64,000 nucleotides of DNA, taken from Maribacter sp. MJ134. Its GTDB lineage: Bacteria > Bacteroidota > Bacteroidia > Flavobacteriales > Flavobacteriaceae. The translations under genes and the position numbers were made by a program. Shown piece after piece: positions 1-9,817 of this stretch (position 1 is its first letter; each line of letters begins with the position of its first letter). Under the pieces are notes generated by a model that did not search any database, was not told the origin of the DNA, and saw only the letters and a list, made by a program, of their open reading frames with translations. Location of the stretch: NCBI RefSeq assembly GCF_003970695.1, contig NZ_CP034570.1, positions 2,232,001-2,296,000 on the forward strand. The letters are read 5' to 3'.

Positions 1-1638
1 CGCATCGCCCTCTAGAACCATCATTGCCCCAAAGTAATTACGTTCCTTCATTTTTATCTTGGCACTGTACAGTGTAGTACCGTTTCGCTTTCTGCTTTCC
101 CAATATTTTGTCGCATAACGTATATGTCGTTCATCAAATTCTTTGGACAAGGGATCCACAATAGGAATATCGGCATCGAATTCCAATTCCTTTTTAAGCT
201 CTACTATAATTTCTTTTCTTCCCAATAGAATGGGTTCTGCAATCCCCTCTTCATACACAATTTGCGCAGCCTTTAAAACATCCAATTGGTCCGCCTCCGC
301 AAAAACGATTCTCTTTGTATTCGATTTTGCCCTGCTGTGCAATAATCTAACCACCTTATTATCATTACCCGAACGTTGTAACAGCTCTTCTTCATAGCGT
401 TGCCAGTCTTCTATTGGGGCATTCGCCACACCGCTTTCCATAGCAGCCTTAGCCACAGCGGGCGGAATTTTAGCGATGAGTCGTTGATCAAAAGGTTTCG
501 GAATGATATAATCCTTTCCGAAGGTTAATCTGGTTTCTCCGTAGGCAATATTTACCTGCTCCGGAACGGGCTCCTTGGTCAGTTCTGCCAAGGCTTTTAC
601 CGCAGCCATTTTCATTGCTTCATTAATGGAGGTAGCCCTGACGTCCAAAGCACCCCTAAAAATAAAAGGAAATCCAAGCACATTGTTCACTTGGTTAGGA
701 TGGTCCGATCTTCCCGTGGCCATAATAATATCCTTCCTTGTCTTACATGCCAGCTCATAAGGTATTTCAGGGTCTGGGTTGGCCATGGCAAAAACAATGG
801 GGTTCGGTGCCATTGAGGTAAGCATTTCCGGAGAAACGATATTGGCAATGGATAGGCCTACAAAAACGTCGGCATCTTTCATTGCCTCTTCCAGCGTATC
901 GATTTTTCTGTCAGACGCAAACTCCAATTTCTCCGTGGACAGATTTGCCCTGTCACTGCGGATAACACCCTTACTATCCAACATGACTATGTTTTTTGGA
1001 CTTGCTCCAAAGGCTTTGTAGAGTCGCGTACAGGAAACTGCCGCGGCACCTGCGCCGCTAACTACAATTTTAACCTCACTTATCTTCTTTCCTGTAAGCT
1101 CTAAGGCATTCAATAACGCCGCAGCGGATATAATTGCCGTACCATGCTGATCATCGTGCATTACGGGAATGTCAAGCTCTTCCTTTAATCGTCGTTCAAT
1201 TTCAAATGCTTCCGGAGCCTTGATATCTTCCAAGTTGATTCCACCAAAGGTAGGAGCAATCATTTTTACAGTTTCCACGAACTTATCTACATCTTCGGTA
1301 TCCAATTCAATATCAATACCATCGATATCCGCAAAAATCTTAAAAAGCAAACTTTTCCCCTCCATAACGGGTTTAGATGCTTCTGGACCGATATTTCCCA
1401 ATCCTAAAACGGCAGTTCCGTTAGAGATGACTGCTACAATATTTCCCTTAGCCGTATATTTATATACATTCTCCTTATCCTTTGCGATTTCCAAACAGGG
1501 CTCTGCAACCCCTGGCGAGTAAGCCAAAGCTAAATCTCTCTGCGTGCTGTACGGTTTAGTCGGTACTATTTTTATCTTTCCCGGTTGTGGTTTAGCGTGA
1601 TAAATTAGTGCCTCCCTGCGTTGCTTCTGATTGCTCAT
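1..1638 (-). CDS. maeB: NADP-dependent malic enzyme with C-terminal phosphotransacetylase-like domain (partial)
   Basis: Catalyses oxidative decarboxylation of malate to pyruvate in the cytoplasm. The first 546 residues are present and the gene runs off the left edge. Visible landmarks are YSPGVAEPC near residue 40 (malic domain with the catalytic Tyr), the metal/substrate motif VMHDDQHGT near residue 155 and a Rossmann loop VVSGAGAAA near residues 192-200. The last visible residues (GAMMVLEGDA) belong to the phosphotransacetylase-like domain that is fused to the long (about 760 aa) MaeB form, so some 200 residues should be missing. The ATG at 1638 fits family N-termini (MSNQKQRREAL). A TAAATTTG promoter element lies about 20 bp upstream. 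The family is certain; NADP rather than NAD preference is inferred from the long fused form. Confidence 0.93.
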   Translation of the reverse strand, partial: MSNQKQRREALIYHAKPQPGKIKIVPTKPYSTQRDLALAYSPGVAEPCLEIAKDKENVYKYTAKGNIVAVISNGTAVLGLGNIGPEASKPVMEGKSLLFKIFADIDGIDIELDTEDVDKFVETVKMIAPTFGGINLEDIKAPEAFEIERRLKEELDIPVMHDDQHGTAIISAAALLNALELTGKKISEVKIVVSGAGAAAVSCTRLYKAFGASPKNIVMLDSKGVIRSDRANLSTEKLEFASDRKIDTLEEAMKDADVFVGLSIANIVSPEMLTSMAPNPIVFAMANPDPEIPYELACKTRKDIIMATGRSDHPNQVNNVLGFPFIFRGALDVRATSINEAMKMAAVKALAELTKEPVPEQVNIAYGETRLTFGKDYIIPKPFDQRLIAKIPPAVAKAAMESGVANAPIEDWQRYEEELLQRSGNDNKVVRLLHSRAKSNTKRIVFAEADQLDVLKAAQIVYEEGIAEPILLGRKEIIVELKKELEFDADIPIVDPLSKEFDERHIRYATKYWESRKRNGTTLYSAKIKMKERNYFGAMMVLEGDA

Positions 1639-1657
1639 CTAGTGTAGTTTATTAAAA

Positions 1658-1665
1658 CAAATTTA
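1658..1665 (-). promoter_or_regulatory. Candidate -7 element upstream of maeB
   Basis: Read on the minus strand this is TAAATTTG, matching the Bacteroidota -7 consensus TAnnTTTG, 19 bp before the start codon. No good -33 TTG is seen at the usual 19-21 bp distance, so only half of the promoter is supported. Confidence 0.4.
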
Positions 1666-1722
1666 GGGGTATTCTTTGGAAAAGCAGAATCTCCCCAAAG
1701 GTTTAAAACAAAAATTTAATTG

Positions 1723-1748
1723 CAATTTTCTTCAGTTGAAGAAAATTG
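1723..1748. repeat. Perfect 26-bp palindrome between the MFS gene and maeB
   Basis: Arms CAATTTTCTTCA and TGAAGAAAATTG (12 bp each, no mismatch) flank a 2-bp centre. It starts 6 bp after the stop codon of the MFS gene. As RNA it could end that transcript, but the stem is AT-rich and the following T run is only moderate. As DNA it could be an operator for maeB, whose start is about 85 bp further on. The sequence alone does not decide between the two. Confidence 0.6.
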
Positions 1749-1754
1749 TACCAA

Positions 1755-3062
1755 TCACTCAGAATTATTGGGAACATTAAGGCGCATGGCCAAAATTGCA
1801 CTAATGATGAAGAAGGCTCCTGCAAATAGGATAGCATTTATAGCGCTTCCTCCAAGTAAATATTTATAAATAGGTCCAAAAGTCAGCGTTTCTATGCCCA
1901 TTGGAATAACGATCATCATATTTAAAATACCCATATAAACACCACGTCTATCCTGCGGAACAACCTTTGACACCATGGTATAGGGAATACCCATCATAGC
2001 TGCCCAACCAATGCCGAAAAGTACCATAGGCGCTAGCACTAGTAAAGAATCATCAATAAATGGAATTGCGAACAATGCCAAACCGGTTCCTACCAAACTT
2101 AATGCATATATCTTTTTACCTCCATATTTCAAAGTAAGCGGCACGAGAGCTAAGGCCACCACCATAGTAACTATATTATACGTTAAACTCATTTGGGCCG
2201 ATTGCGAAGCAGCTTCTGAAGTAGAGTAACCTAGTGTAAGCTTAAAAAGTGGCGTTATGTACTGCCAGTACACAAAAAGTGCATACCATTGGAATAAGTA
2301 AACCGCACTAATTTTCCACATAAAAGCAGGCATATCTCTAATAGCTGTTACTATTTCAGCAAAGGGCTTAGCAATTCTTGCGCCAATTGGCTTACTTCTA
2401 TCATGGTTAATTTCAGCTAACTCTTCGGCGGATGGAGGAATTTCCGGTGTTTTTAGAACGGACCATAAAATAGTTGCTATGGAAAGTATACCTCCTATAT
2501 AAAAAGAATAGTATAGCCACTGTGGTATGGAACCCGCTACTTCAATTGATTCATCTCCCAACAGGTATTGAAACAATACGATAGACCCATTTGCCAAAAG
2601 AATACCCGCGCCTACAAATAAGCTCTGCATTTGAAAACCTAAACTCAATTGCTTTTCAGGCAATTTGTCCCCTACAAATGCACGATAAGGCTCCATGGCC
2701 ATATTGTTACCTACGTCAAGAATCCAAAGCAAACCAACGGCGAACCAAAGCACAGGACTTGTTGGGAAAGCAAAAAGACATAAACTACCCAATATTGCTC
2801 CTATTAGAAAATAGGGCTTACGTCTTCCCCATTTAGGAGACCATGTTTTATCTGACATAGCCCCAATAATGGGCTGAACAACCAAGCCGGTAACCGGCCC
2901 AGCGATATTTAAAATAGGAAGCATATCCTCTGGAGCACCTAAATAAAGGAATATAGGATTAATTGCAGTTTGCTGGAGACCAAAGCTATATTGGATTCCA
3001 AGAAAACCAACATTCATATTAAAGATCTGCCAAAAACTGAGGCTTGGTTTCGCTATTTTCAT
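1755..3062 (-). CDS. MFS transporter, GPH/SLC45-like (probable sugar/proton symporter)
   Basis: A 435-residue polytopic membrane protein with about 12 hydrophobic segments. After the first two helices comes the cytoplasmic loop motif DKTWSPKWGRRKPY (residues 71-84), the RRxPY signature of the sucrose/SLC45 and GPH branch of MFS carriers. The central cytoplasmic loop (around residues 205-230) is charged, as usual between the two six-helix halves. Relatives in Bacteroidota often sit in maltose or other oligosaccharide loci, but here no glycoside hydrolase or SusC/D pair is adjacent, so the substrate is open. The gene stands alone on the minus strand, 175 bp downstream of queG, with a long palindrome just past its stop. 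Family call is firm, the sugar assignment is inference. Confidence 0.82.
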   Translation of the reverse strand: MKIAKPSLSFWQIFNMNVGFLGIQYSFGLQQTAINPIFLYLGAPEDMLPILNIAGPVTGLVVQPIIGAMSDKTWSPKWGRRKPYFLIGAILGSLCLFAFPTSPVLWFAVGLLWILDVGNNMAMEPYRAFVGDKLPEKQLSLGFQMQSLFVGAGILLANGSIVLFQYLLGDESIEVAGSIPQWLYYSFYIGGILSIATILWSVLKTPEIPPSAEELAEINHDRSKPIGARIAKPFAEIVTAIRDMPAFMWKISAVYLFQWYALFVYWQYITPLFKLTLGYSTSEAASQSAQMSLTYNIVTMVVALALVPLTLKYGGKKIYALSLVGTGLALFAIPFIDDSLLVLAPMVLFGIGWAAMMGIPYTMVSKVVPQDRRGVYMGILNMMIVIPMGIETLTFGPIYKYLLGGSAINAILFAGAFFIISAILAMRLNVPNNSE

Positions 3063-3237
3063 CTTAACGTTTAGTTTGGTTGAATATTGATGTCAAAATC
3101 TTAAAAATCTGTATAAAAAATCGATAATTCGTAAAATTTTAGCTCTTCCAAGATAGTATTTTTAATGCTTGATGCGCCATCAGCATCCAAAAAAAGAGCT
3201 AAGTTCCCCAACGAAAACGATAGAGTTATCTAACCAA

Positions 3238-4155
3238 TCACTTAAGAAATTTAATATTGCGCTGTAGTCCAGAGAATTTGGTTCGTTTTACGGCGGATTT
3301 TTGGAATACTTTTTTAAAAACATCTTCTGTAATCTCCTCCCAATCTTTTTTGGTCATGGATAATAAATCCGGATGTGGATTGAACAGCGGTTCTTGATGT
3401 GGTTTTGAAAATTTGTTCCAAGGACAAACATCTTGGCATACATCGCAGCCAAAAGCCCAATCATTAAACTGACCTTTAAATTCACTGGGAATCTCGTTCT
3501 TAAGTTCTATCGTGAAATAGGAAATACATTTACTACCATCCACCACATAGGGTTCTGTTATAGCCTGTGTAGGACATGCATCTATACATGCGGTACAAGT
3601 GCCACAATGGTCGGTGACCGGGGAGTCGTAGGATAACTCTAAATCAACAATGAGTTCCGCTATAAAATAAAAAGAACCCACTTGTTGTGTTAGTAGGTTG
3701 CTATGCTTACCAATCCAACCCAAACCACTTTTAGCGGCCCATGCTTTGTCCAAGACCGGTGCAGAATCTACGAATGCTCTTCCGTTGACCTCACCGATTT
3801 GTTCGGAGATGAATTCTTGAAGTTGTTTTAATTTGGATTTTATCACATGATGGTAATCATGGCCATAAGCATATTTGGAAATCTTGTAGGTATCTTCTTT
3901 TTGGGTTTCTTCCGGATAGTAATTCAGTAAAAGTGAAATGACCGATTTGGCTCCATCGACCAATAAACGTGGATCTAAACGTTTGTCAAAATGGTTCTCC
4001 ATATATGCCATTTCGCCATGCATATTATTGTTCAACCACTTCTCTAAACGGGGGGCCTCCTCCTCTAAAAAATCGGCCTTTGAAATTCCACACGACAAAA
4101 AACCAAGGCGCTTGGCTTCGGTTTTTATAAGTTCGCTTGTCTTGGAAAAATTCAT
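3238..4155 (-). CDS. queG: Epoxyqueuosine reductase
   Basis: Last step of queuosine synthesis: reduces epoxyqueuosine to queuosine in the wobble position of GUN-anticodon tRNAs, using cobalamin and two [4Fe-4S] clusters. The 305-residue protein has the family's conserved [13 protein letters not shown] stretch (proposed catalytic Asp near residue 130) and [12 protein letters not shown], then a ferredoxin-like pair of cysteine motifs, [12 protein letters not shown] (Cys 184, 187, 190, 194) and [11 protein letters not shown] (Cys 237, 240, 244). It is shorter than E. coli QueG (about 380 aa), lacking the C-terminal HEAT-like part. Its ATG overlaps the TGA of the P450 gene by 4 bp (ATGA), so the two are translationally coupled and belong to the ruvB transcript. 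Confidence 0.95.
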   Translation of the reverse strand: MNFSKTSELIKTEAKRLGFLSCGISKADFLEEEAPRLEKWLNNNMHGEMAYMENHFDKRLDPRLLVDGAKSVISLLLNYYPEETQKEDTYKISKYAYGHDYHHVIKSKLKQLQEFISEQIGEVNGRAFVDSAPVLDKAWAAKSGLGWIGKHSNLLTQQVGSFYFIAELIVDLELSYDSPVTDHCGTCTACIDACPTQAITEPYVVDGSKCISYFTIELKNEIPSEFKGQFNDWAFGCDVCQDVCPWNKFSKPHQEPLFNPHPDLLSMTKKDWEEITEDVFKKVFQKSAVKRTKFSGLQRNIKFLK

Positions 4156-5477
4156 CTTGGTATAAAATGAAGTTTAACGCTAACAGGTTTCAGGGAAATT
4201 AATGGATTAATAAGGACTTCATCATCCACCGGTCTTAGGGTATAGCTACGAAGAATCTCGGCCACCGTCAAAATCATTTCTTGCATGGCAAAGTTATTAC
4301 CTATACACATTCTTGGCCCGCCACCAAAGGGAAAATAATAATCGGAATAGTCCCTTTTATTTGCAGGATCGAACCGCTCTGGCTTGAAAGCGTTGGGAGA
4401 TTCCCAAAAACGCGAATCCCTATGCAATTCGTAAATGGCAAGCAACAACATTGAGTTTTCAGGTATTTCGTAATCCTCTATCTCATCTTTTATAATAGAT
4501 TCCCGGTCAATATAGTACGCAGGTGGATATAAGCGCATTCCTTCCTCTATACACTGTTTTACATAACCCAATTTTCGTAAACTTTCCATCTCAATACCCT
4601 CCGTCCAATCTATCGCATTTATTTCTGCAAAGGCTTTTCCCTGTTTTTCCGGATGTTTGGCCAGTAGGAACAATATAAATCCTAAGGCATTGGCCGTAGT
4701 CTCATGTCCCGCTGCAAACAGTATTAAAATTTCATCGATCAATTGCTTTTCTGGCATACGGCTTCCGTCCTCATAAGTAGCCTTAAGAAGCATATCCATC
4801 AAATCATCTTTTTCAGAATCTTGAGCCAACCTCTCCTTTATAATGCTACTTAATATAGCACGTGCCTCTAAGGAAAGTTTGATATGTCTATTTATTTTAC
4901 CCGAAAACTTATACCACCAATTTAGATAGGGTTGTCTCATTTCTTGGATGAGCATACGCTGATTGGCTTCCGTAATTTCTTTCAATGCTGACATCTGCAC
5001 TTGAATATCGTCACGACTGAAAAGGGATGTTGCCACTACTTGAAATGCGAGGTCCCCCATTAACGGATAAATATCCTGTATTTCTCCGGCTTTTATCTTG
5101 GACAACTCCCCTTTTATGGCCTGGTACATAATCTGTAATAAGCCCTGTAGTTTTCTTTTATGAAAAGCGGGCTGTATCATCCTTCTGTGATTACGCCAAT
5201 GCTCCCCGTTTGAGGTGAGCAGACCACGTCCAATATACTTTGCCAAGTCCACCGTTTGAAGTGAGGATTTTTGATAATGTTTTTGCTTTGTTTGAAGGAT
5301 TTGCTTGATAAATTTGGCCTGTCTGGTAAAGATGATCCGTTTCTTGAGACCTACAGCCACTTCAAAAGTATCTCCTAAACGGTTAAAATTATCGTGATGA
5401 AAAGGTATCGGGTTTTTAAGGATCTGTTTTCTGTTTTTAAAAACATGGGTCCTTGATACCACTGGTAGTTTTTTCAT
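4152..5477 (-). CDS. Cytochrome P450
   Basis: A 441-residue soluble bacterial P450 monooxygenase. All core motifs are intact: C-helix WRNHR (residues 94-98), I-helix oxygen-binding AGHETT (256-261), K-helix ExxR as EGMR (312-315), and the haem loop [14 protein letters not shown] with the thiolate ligand Cys391. The fusion reductase domain seen in CYP102-type enzymes is absent, so it needs external redox partners; none is encoded nearby. The gene abuts ruvB (starts at the base next to the ruvB stop) and overlaps queG by 4 bp, so it is embedded in a DNA-repair/tRNA-modification operon, which says little about its substrate. A hydrophobic or fatty acid-like substrate is possible from the general resemblance, but this is a guess. 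Confidence 0.93.
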   Translation of the reverse strand: MKKLPVVSRTHVFKNRKQILKNPIPFHHDNFNRLGDTFEVAVGLKKRIIFTRQAKFIKQILQTKQKHYQKSSLQTVDLAKYIGRGLLTSNGEHWRNHRRMIQPAFHKRKLQGLLQIMYQAIKGELSKIKAGEIQDIYPLMGDLAFQVVATSLFSRDDIQVQMSALKEITEANQRMLIQEMRQPYLNWWYKFSGKINRHIKLSLEARAILSSIIKERLAQDSEKDDLMDMLLKATYEDGSRMPEKQLIDEILILFAAGHETTANALGFILFLLAKHPEKQGKAFAEINAIDWTEGIEMESLRKLGYVKQCIEEGMRLYPPAYYIDRESIIKDEIEDYEIPENSMLLLAIYELHRDSRFWESPNAFKPERFDPANKRDYSDYYFPFGGGPRMCIGNNFAMQEMILTVAEILRSYTLRPVDDEVLINPLISLKPVSVKLHFIPR

Positions 5478-6500
5478 TTAAAAAAGTCCAGGTTGTATTC
5501 CTCCTTTAATTCTGCCCAAATGCTTGTAAGCTAACTCCGTTACTTCCCTGCCCCGCGGAGTACGCATAATAAAACCCTGCTGTATCAAAAATGGCTCATA
5601 CACCTCTTCTATGGTTTCCGAACTTTCCGAAACTGCCGTGGCCAAGGTAGTGATACCAACAGGACCTCCTTTGAACTTGTCTATAATGGTAGTAAGAATC
5701 TTATTGTCCATTTCATCCAATCCGTGCGCATCAACATTCAATGCTTTCAAACTAAATTTTGAAATTTCCATATCTATGTCCCCAGTGCCCTTTATTTGAG
5801 CAAAGTCCCGTACCCTGCGGAGCAATGAATTACAGATACGCGGAGTTCCTCTACTACGCCCCGCTATTTCGATGGCCGCCTCATTGGAAATCTTGACCTT
5901 CAAAATTTCGGCGCTACGCTGAACAATGGTAGATAACAACTCCGTTGAATAGTACTGCAACCTACTTTGTATACCAAAACGCGCCCGCATTGGTGCTGTC
6001 AATAGTCCAGACCTTGTCGTTGCGCCGATCAGTGTAAAGGGGCTTAGATTAATCTGAACCGATCTTGCATTAGGCCCAGTCTCTATCATGATATCAATTC
6101 TATAGTCTTCCATAGCCGAGTATAAATACTCTTCCACGATAGGGCTTAAACGATGTATTTCGTCAATGAACAGCACATCTCGCTCATCCAAATTAGTGAG
6201 AAGACCTGCTAAGTCTCCCGGTTTATCCAATACCGGACCAGAGGTTATTTTGATGCCTACGCCCAATTCATTGGCCAAAATATTCGCCAAGGTGGTTTTA
6301 CCTAAACCAGGAGGCCCATGAAATAAAGTATGATCTAAGGCTTCACCTCGCTGATTGGCTGCTTCTACAAAGACTTTCAAATTCTCCAAAACCTGTTCCT
6401 GTCCGGTAAAATCGTCAAAACTAACTGGTCTTAAAGCTCTTTCAATATCAAGCTCTATATCAGAAAAACCATCTGCGGAAGGGTCTAAGTACTCATTCAT
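5478..6500 (-). CDS. ruvB: Holliday junction branch-migration ATPase RuvB
   Basis: AAA+ motor of the RuvAB branch-migration complex acting on Holliday junctions in recombinational repair. The 340 residues match the usual length. Walker A is GPPGLGKTT (62-70), Walker B FIDEIHRL (111-118), sensor 1 lies in LIGATTRSG, and the C-terminal winged helix ends with [14 protein letters not shown]. It heads the three-gene ruvB-P450-queG operon. The ATG at 6500 fits family N-termini ([12 protein letters not shown]). A TATCTTTG element ends 7 bp before this ATG, suggesting a very short or absent leader. ruvA is not in the window. Confidence 0.97.
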   Translation of the reverse strand: MNEYLDPSADGFSDIELDIERALRPVSFDDFTGQEQVLENLKVFVEAANQRGEALDHTLFHGPPGLGKTTLANILANELGVGIKITSGPVLDKPGDLAGLLTNLDERDVLFIDEIHRLSPIVEEYLYSAMEDYRIDIMIETGPNARSVQINLSPFTLIGATTRSGLLTAPMRARFGIQSRLQYYSTELLSTIVQRSAEILKVKISNEAAIEIAGRSRGTPRICNSLLRRVRDFAQIKGTGDIDMEISKFSLKALNVDAHGLDEMDNKILTTIIDKFKGGPVGITTLATAVSESSETIEEVYEPFLIQQGFIMRTPRGREVTELAYKHLGRIKGGIQPGLF

Positions 6501-6507
6501 ATCCTAA

Positions 6508-6515
6508 CAAAGATA
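6508..6515 (-). promoter_or_regulatory. Candidate -7 element of ruvB, next to the start codon
   Basis: Minus-strand TATCTTTG matches TAnnTTTG; only 7 bp separate it from the ruvB ATG, so transcription would begin at or next to the start codon. No clear -33 TTG is visible. Confidence 0.35.
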
Positions 6516-6595
6516 GGGAAACGGGCTTAAAGAAATTCATGGTAGGGTTTGCATTCTTTAGGAAATTTTAAACGAATAATTCGTATTTTCAACTC

Positions 6596-8860
6596 ATGGA
6601 AAAGAAAATTTACTCTGCCGGCATTTTACAATATATCCCGATATTTTACGTGATTTGGTCAGACGATTTGGTTTCGACATCAGAAATAAACGTAGTAGAA
6701 AAGGCCATCAGTTCAGACGATAGTCTATCTAAAGAAGAGAAGAAGGTGTTGACGTCTTGGCTAGCGGTAAATAATCCTCCTGCCAACGAAGAATTTAAGG
6801 CTTGGAAAAATATCATTTCCAATTCAGGAGTTAAACTCATCGAAAGTGAGACTTACCCACTGACCACTTTTAGTCAAAAGGTGGTTTGTCATTACAAAGA
6901 TTCGTGTCCGTTTAACGAGAGTCTAAAAGCTATTGAAATTAATCTAGGCATACAACCCAATCACTACAACCATCTTTTTGATGTGGAGGTTGAATATGAG
7001 AGCGTTTCGGATTTCTATGATGCCAAAGAAATAGACCTTGTTCTAAAGGGTAAGAACGCTACCGTAGTAGATGATTTTAGGACCGTTTTAGACCATGATA
7101 TTTTTAAATGGGACGTTCATAGAACAAAAGAGGATTTCCGAAAAATAGTTCTTGATCAGGTTAAATATCTCGCTTCCAAGGGGTACGGCGCCATGGCCTA
7201 TCCCAAAGCATACGGAGGAACCAATGATATGGAAGGCTACGCCACTATCTTTGAGAATATGATGTATGTTGATGGAAGTCTTACCATAAAATTCGGCGTA
7301 CAGTTTGGTCTGTTCGGAGGTAGTATTCAAAAATTGGGCACCAAAAAGCATCACGATAAGTACTTGAATAAAACTGGAGAGGCCGATTTACTAGGTTGTT
7401 TCGCCATGACCGAAACGGGTCATGGTTCTAATGTAAGAGGCATTAAAACTACCGCCACTTATGATAAAAAAACTGATGTCATTGTGTTGCATACACCAGG
7501 AGAAAACGATAATAAGGAGTATATAGGAAACGCTTTAGATTCCAAAATGGCTTCAGTTTTCGCCCAGCTCATCGTAAATGGAAAAAATGAAGGTGTGCAT
7601 GCTATCTTGGTGCCGTTACGGGATGAAAACCACAAGCTGTTACCTGGAATCAAAGTTGAAGACAACGGTTACAAATTAGGCCTCAATGGGGTTGATAACG
7701 GAAAAATATGGTTTCATCAAGTGAGTGTTCCAAGAGAAAACCTATTGAACAAATACGGGGACATCAACTCGGAAGGAATCTATACATCCGACATCCAGAA
7801 CCCTAATAAGCGCTTTTTTACCATGTTGGGAACCCTAGTCGGGGGCAGGATATGTGTAGCCCGTGCAGGACTCGGGGGAGCCAAAATGGCTCTTGCAGTC
7901 GCTATTAAGCATGCTTTGAAGAGAAGGCAATTCAATGATAGTATAAAAATTCAAGAAGATTTGTTGATGGACTATCCTACGCATCAACTACGTTTGACAC
8001 CTTTGGTAGCTAGTGCGTACGTGTATCATATCACATTGGATAAGATGATGGAGGTATACTGTGATGAAAATCAACCGGACAAACGCAAAGTAGAAACTCA
8101 GGTAGCGGGGTTGAAATCCATAATCACCTGGTATGCCAATAACACCATTCAGGAATGTAGAGAAGCCTGTGGAGGTAAAGGTTATTTATTAGAGAACCGT
8201 ATTGCAGATTTAAAAGGCGATGTAGATATCTTTACCACTTTTGAAGGAGATAATAACGTATTGCTCCAGCTAGCGGCAAAAGGTGTACTATCGGATTTTA
8301 AGGCAGAGTTTAATAGTGCAGGATTTACTTCTGTCCTGAAACTTTTAAGTCAGCAGTTGAGCGATAAACTAGCAACTGTAAATCCTTTGTACGCCAATAA
8401 GGTGGATGCTGAGCATTTATATAATCCAAAATTTCACAAGCACGCTTTTGAATATAGAACACGAAGGTTAACTTATACCTTGGCCATGCGCATACGCAGT
8501 TATATTAAAAAAGGCGTACCCTCTTACCAAGCATTCCTAAAAGTACAGACGCATTTACTGGCCTTAGGGAAAGCATATAGCATTGAACTCGCTTACTCGA
8601 CATTTACGTCCTTTACGGATTCAATAACTAACGAAACAAATAGGGCACTGTTTCAAAAATTGGGAACGCTTTACGCACTATCGGAACTACGAAAAGATGC
8701 CTCTTGGTTCTTAGAGCAGGGCTACATTGGCAGCGCTAAATCAAAAGCTATACGACAAAGAACCGAACGATTATGCACCGAGTTACGCCCTCATATAGAA
8801 GTGTTGGTAGATGGTTTTGGCATACCCGACCATTGTATGTCGGCACCCATAGCTCGTTAG
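6596..8860 (+). CDS. Acyl-CoA oxidase/dehydrogenase family flavoprotein
   Basis: A 754-residue flavoprotein that should introduce the trans-2 double bond into acyl-CoA in fatty-acid beta-oxidation. The layout follows the peroxisomal-type acyl-CoA oxidase family rather than the 380-aa dehydrogenases: a dehydrogenase-like core (FAMTETGHGSNVRG for FAD/substrate contact, then KLGLNGVDNGKIWF), the motif TFEGDNNVLLQ near residue 549 carrying the catalytic Glu, and a C-terminal helical oxidase domain. The first 120 or so residues are an extra, mostly helical region (LVSTSEINVVEKAI, then LTSWLAVNNPPANEEF) that faintly recalls TerB-like domains. Monocistronic on the plus strand; its TAG overlaps the stop of the DUF2807 gene by 4 bp, tail to tail. 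Oxidase versus dehydrogenase electron acceptor cannot be told from sequence. Confidence 0.88.
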   Translation: MEKKIYSAGILQYIPIFYVIWSDDLVSTSEINVVEKAISSDDSLSKEEKKVLTSWLAVNNPPANEEFKAWKNIISNSGVKLIESETYPLTTFSQKVVCHYKDSCPFNESLKAIEINLGIQPNHYNHLFDVEVEYESVSDFYDAKEIDLVLKGKNATVVDDFRTVLDHDIFKWDVHRTKEDFRKIVLDQVKYLASKGYGAMAYPKAYGGTNDMEGYATIFENMMYVDGSLTIKFGVQFGLFGGSIQKLGTKKHHDKYLNKTGEADLLGCFAMTETGHGSNVRGIKTTATYDKKTDVIVLHTPGENDNKEYIGNALDSKMASVFAQLIVNGKNEGVHAILVPLRDENHKLLPGIKVEDNGYKLGLNGVDNGKIWFHQVSVPRENLLNKYGDINSEGIYTSDIQNPNKRFFTMLGTLVGGRICVARAGLGGAKMALAVAIKHALKRRQFNDSIKIQEDLLMDYPTHQLRLTPLVASAYVYHITLDKMMEVYCDENQPDKRKVETQVAGLKSIITWYANNTIQECREACGGKGYLLENRIADLKGDVDIFTTFEGDNNVLLQLAAKGVLSDFKAEFNSAGFTSVLKLLSQQLSDKLATVNPLYANKVDAEHLYNPKFHKHAFEYRTRRLTYTLAMRIRSYIKKGVPSYQAFLKVQTHLLALGKAYSIELAYSTFTSFTDSITNETNRALFQKLGTLYALSELRKDASWFLEQGYIGSAKSKAIRQRTERLCTELRPHIEVLVDGFGIPDHCMSAPIAR

Positions 8861-9681
8861 TTATTTTCTTTATCCAGTTGTGAGGTATCTAAAAAGTCCA
8901 GTATGGTTATTTTAGGGTTTCCGTACAAACTTGTTTTAGAAGAGCCTCTTGAAGATAGTTGAAAGTCCACCAGCACATTTACTCTTGCATTTGGAGAATC
9001 TTCAGAAACGACTAGGGCCGTATTGGATTCCAGTTTTTCTGCTTTAAGATTACTATTCCCATAAAGTTTAGCCGTTAAGAAATCGGTTGTCCCTTCTAAC
9101 TTAGCCGAGGCGTTCTTATACATGTAAATGGTATTCTTTTCCCCAGTAGCATATATCTTTGCGTCTATCCTGTCCTTTAAGGTAAGATTAAGCGAGTCGC
9201 TCGCCACATTGAAATCTCCAGAGCTAATCCCTTCCATGTCTATATCAATAATATCGGCAGTTGCATTCAGCTCAAGTCTTGCAGTACCTGAGGTTCTAAC
9301 CGTAAGTCTATCGGAGGATATCACATCTTTCATACTTATCTCTCCGTTCCGCATGGTTAGTCCATCCAGCTCCGTATAGTATACCACAATATTAAGTTTC
9401 TTTTTGGAGGTGATTTTATAAAATGAGGAAATGATCAAAGTGCTATCTGTCACTTTAAACTTCAGCACATCTATTAAATTATCGTCGGCTTCCAAGGTGT
9501 ATCCCTCATTCGAAGCCTTCTGTAACAAAATTTCAAGATCATCGTTGAGCTGTATGGCATGAAAGGCAGGCAAGTCTTCACGCACTTCTACAACATTCTT
9601 ATTCCCCTTTATTTTTGGTTTTCGTTGAGCAAAGGAATGCGTATAACTAAATATAATTAACAATAAAATGACTCTTTTCAT
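8857..9681 (-). CDS. Exported DUF2807 (GIN-domain) protein
   Basis: A 274-residue protein with a clear signal peptide (MKRVILLLIIFSYTHSFAQ, cleavage after the Ala-Gln region). The rest is the head GIN domain common in Bacteroidota: repeating beta strands such as FHAIQLNDDLEILL, LTVRTSGTARLEL and IDIDMEGISSGDF, which should fold as a beta-helix-like structure in the periplasm or at the outer membrane. No enzymatic motif is visible and the family's function is unknown. Only its 3' end touches a neighbour: it overlaps the stop of the acyl-CoA oxidase gene by 4 bp. It lies just downstream of the ctaD terminator, so it is probably a separate transcript. Confidence 0.85.
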   Translation of the reverse strand: MKRVILLLIIFSYTHSFAQRKPKIKGNKNVVEVREDLPAFHAIQLNDDLEILLQKASNEGYTLEADDNLIDVLKFKVTDSTLIISSFYKITSKKKLNIVVYYTELDGLTMRNGEISMKDVISSDRLTVRTSGTARLELNATADIIDIDMEGISSGDFNVASDSLNLTLKDRIDAKIYATGEKNTIYMYKNASAKLEGTTDFLTAKLYGNSNLKAEKLESNTALVVSEDSPNARVNVLVDFQLSSRGSSKTSLYGNPKITILDFLDTSQLDKENN

Positions 9682-9763
9682 GTGTTCTAAAGTATTTCTG
9701 AATATAAAATATGGATTTAAAGGTATTACAAAAATTCAATATGTCTCTACTACACTTATTATC

Positions 9764-9800
9764 AAAAAAAATGCCCAACTTGAAAAAGCTGAGCATTTTA
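9764..9800 (-). terminator. Rho-independent terminator of the ACIII/oxidase operon
   Basis: On the minus strand AAAATGC and GCATTTT form the base of a stem, extended inward by CAGCTT/AAGTTG with one mismatch around a TTTC loop, followed by a T8 run. It sits 18 bp past the ctaD stop. Confidence 0.8.
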
Positions 9801-9817
9801 TTAAATATATGTCTATA

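Noticed and set aside
3164..3189. A hairpin behind queG
   Set aside because: TGATG/CATCA with an imperfect outer part, but no T tract in either direction; not convincing as a terminator.
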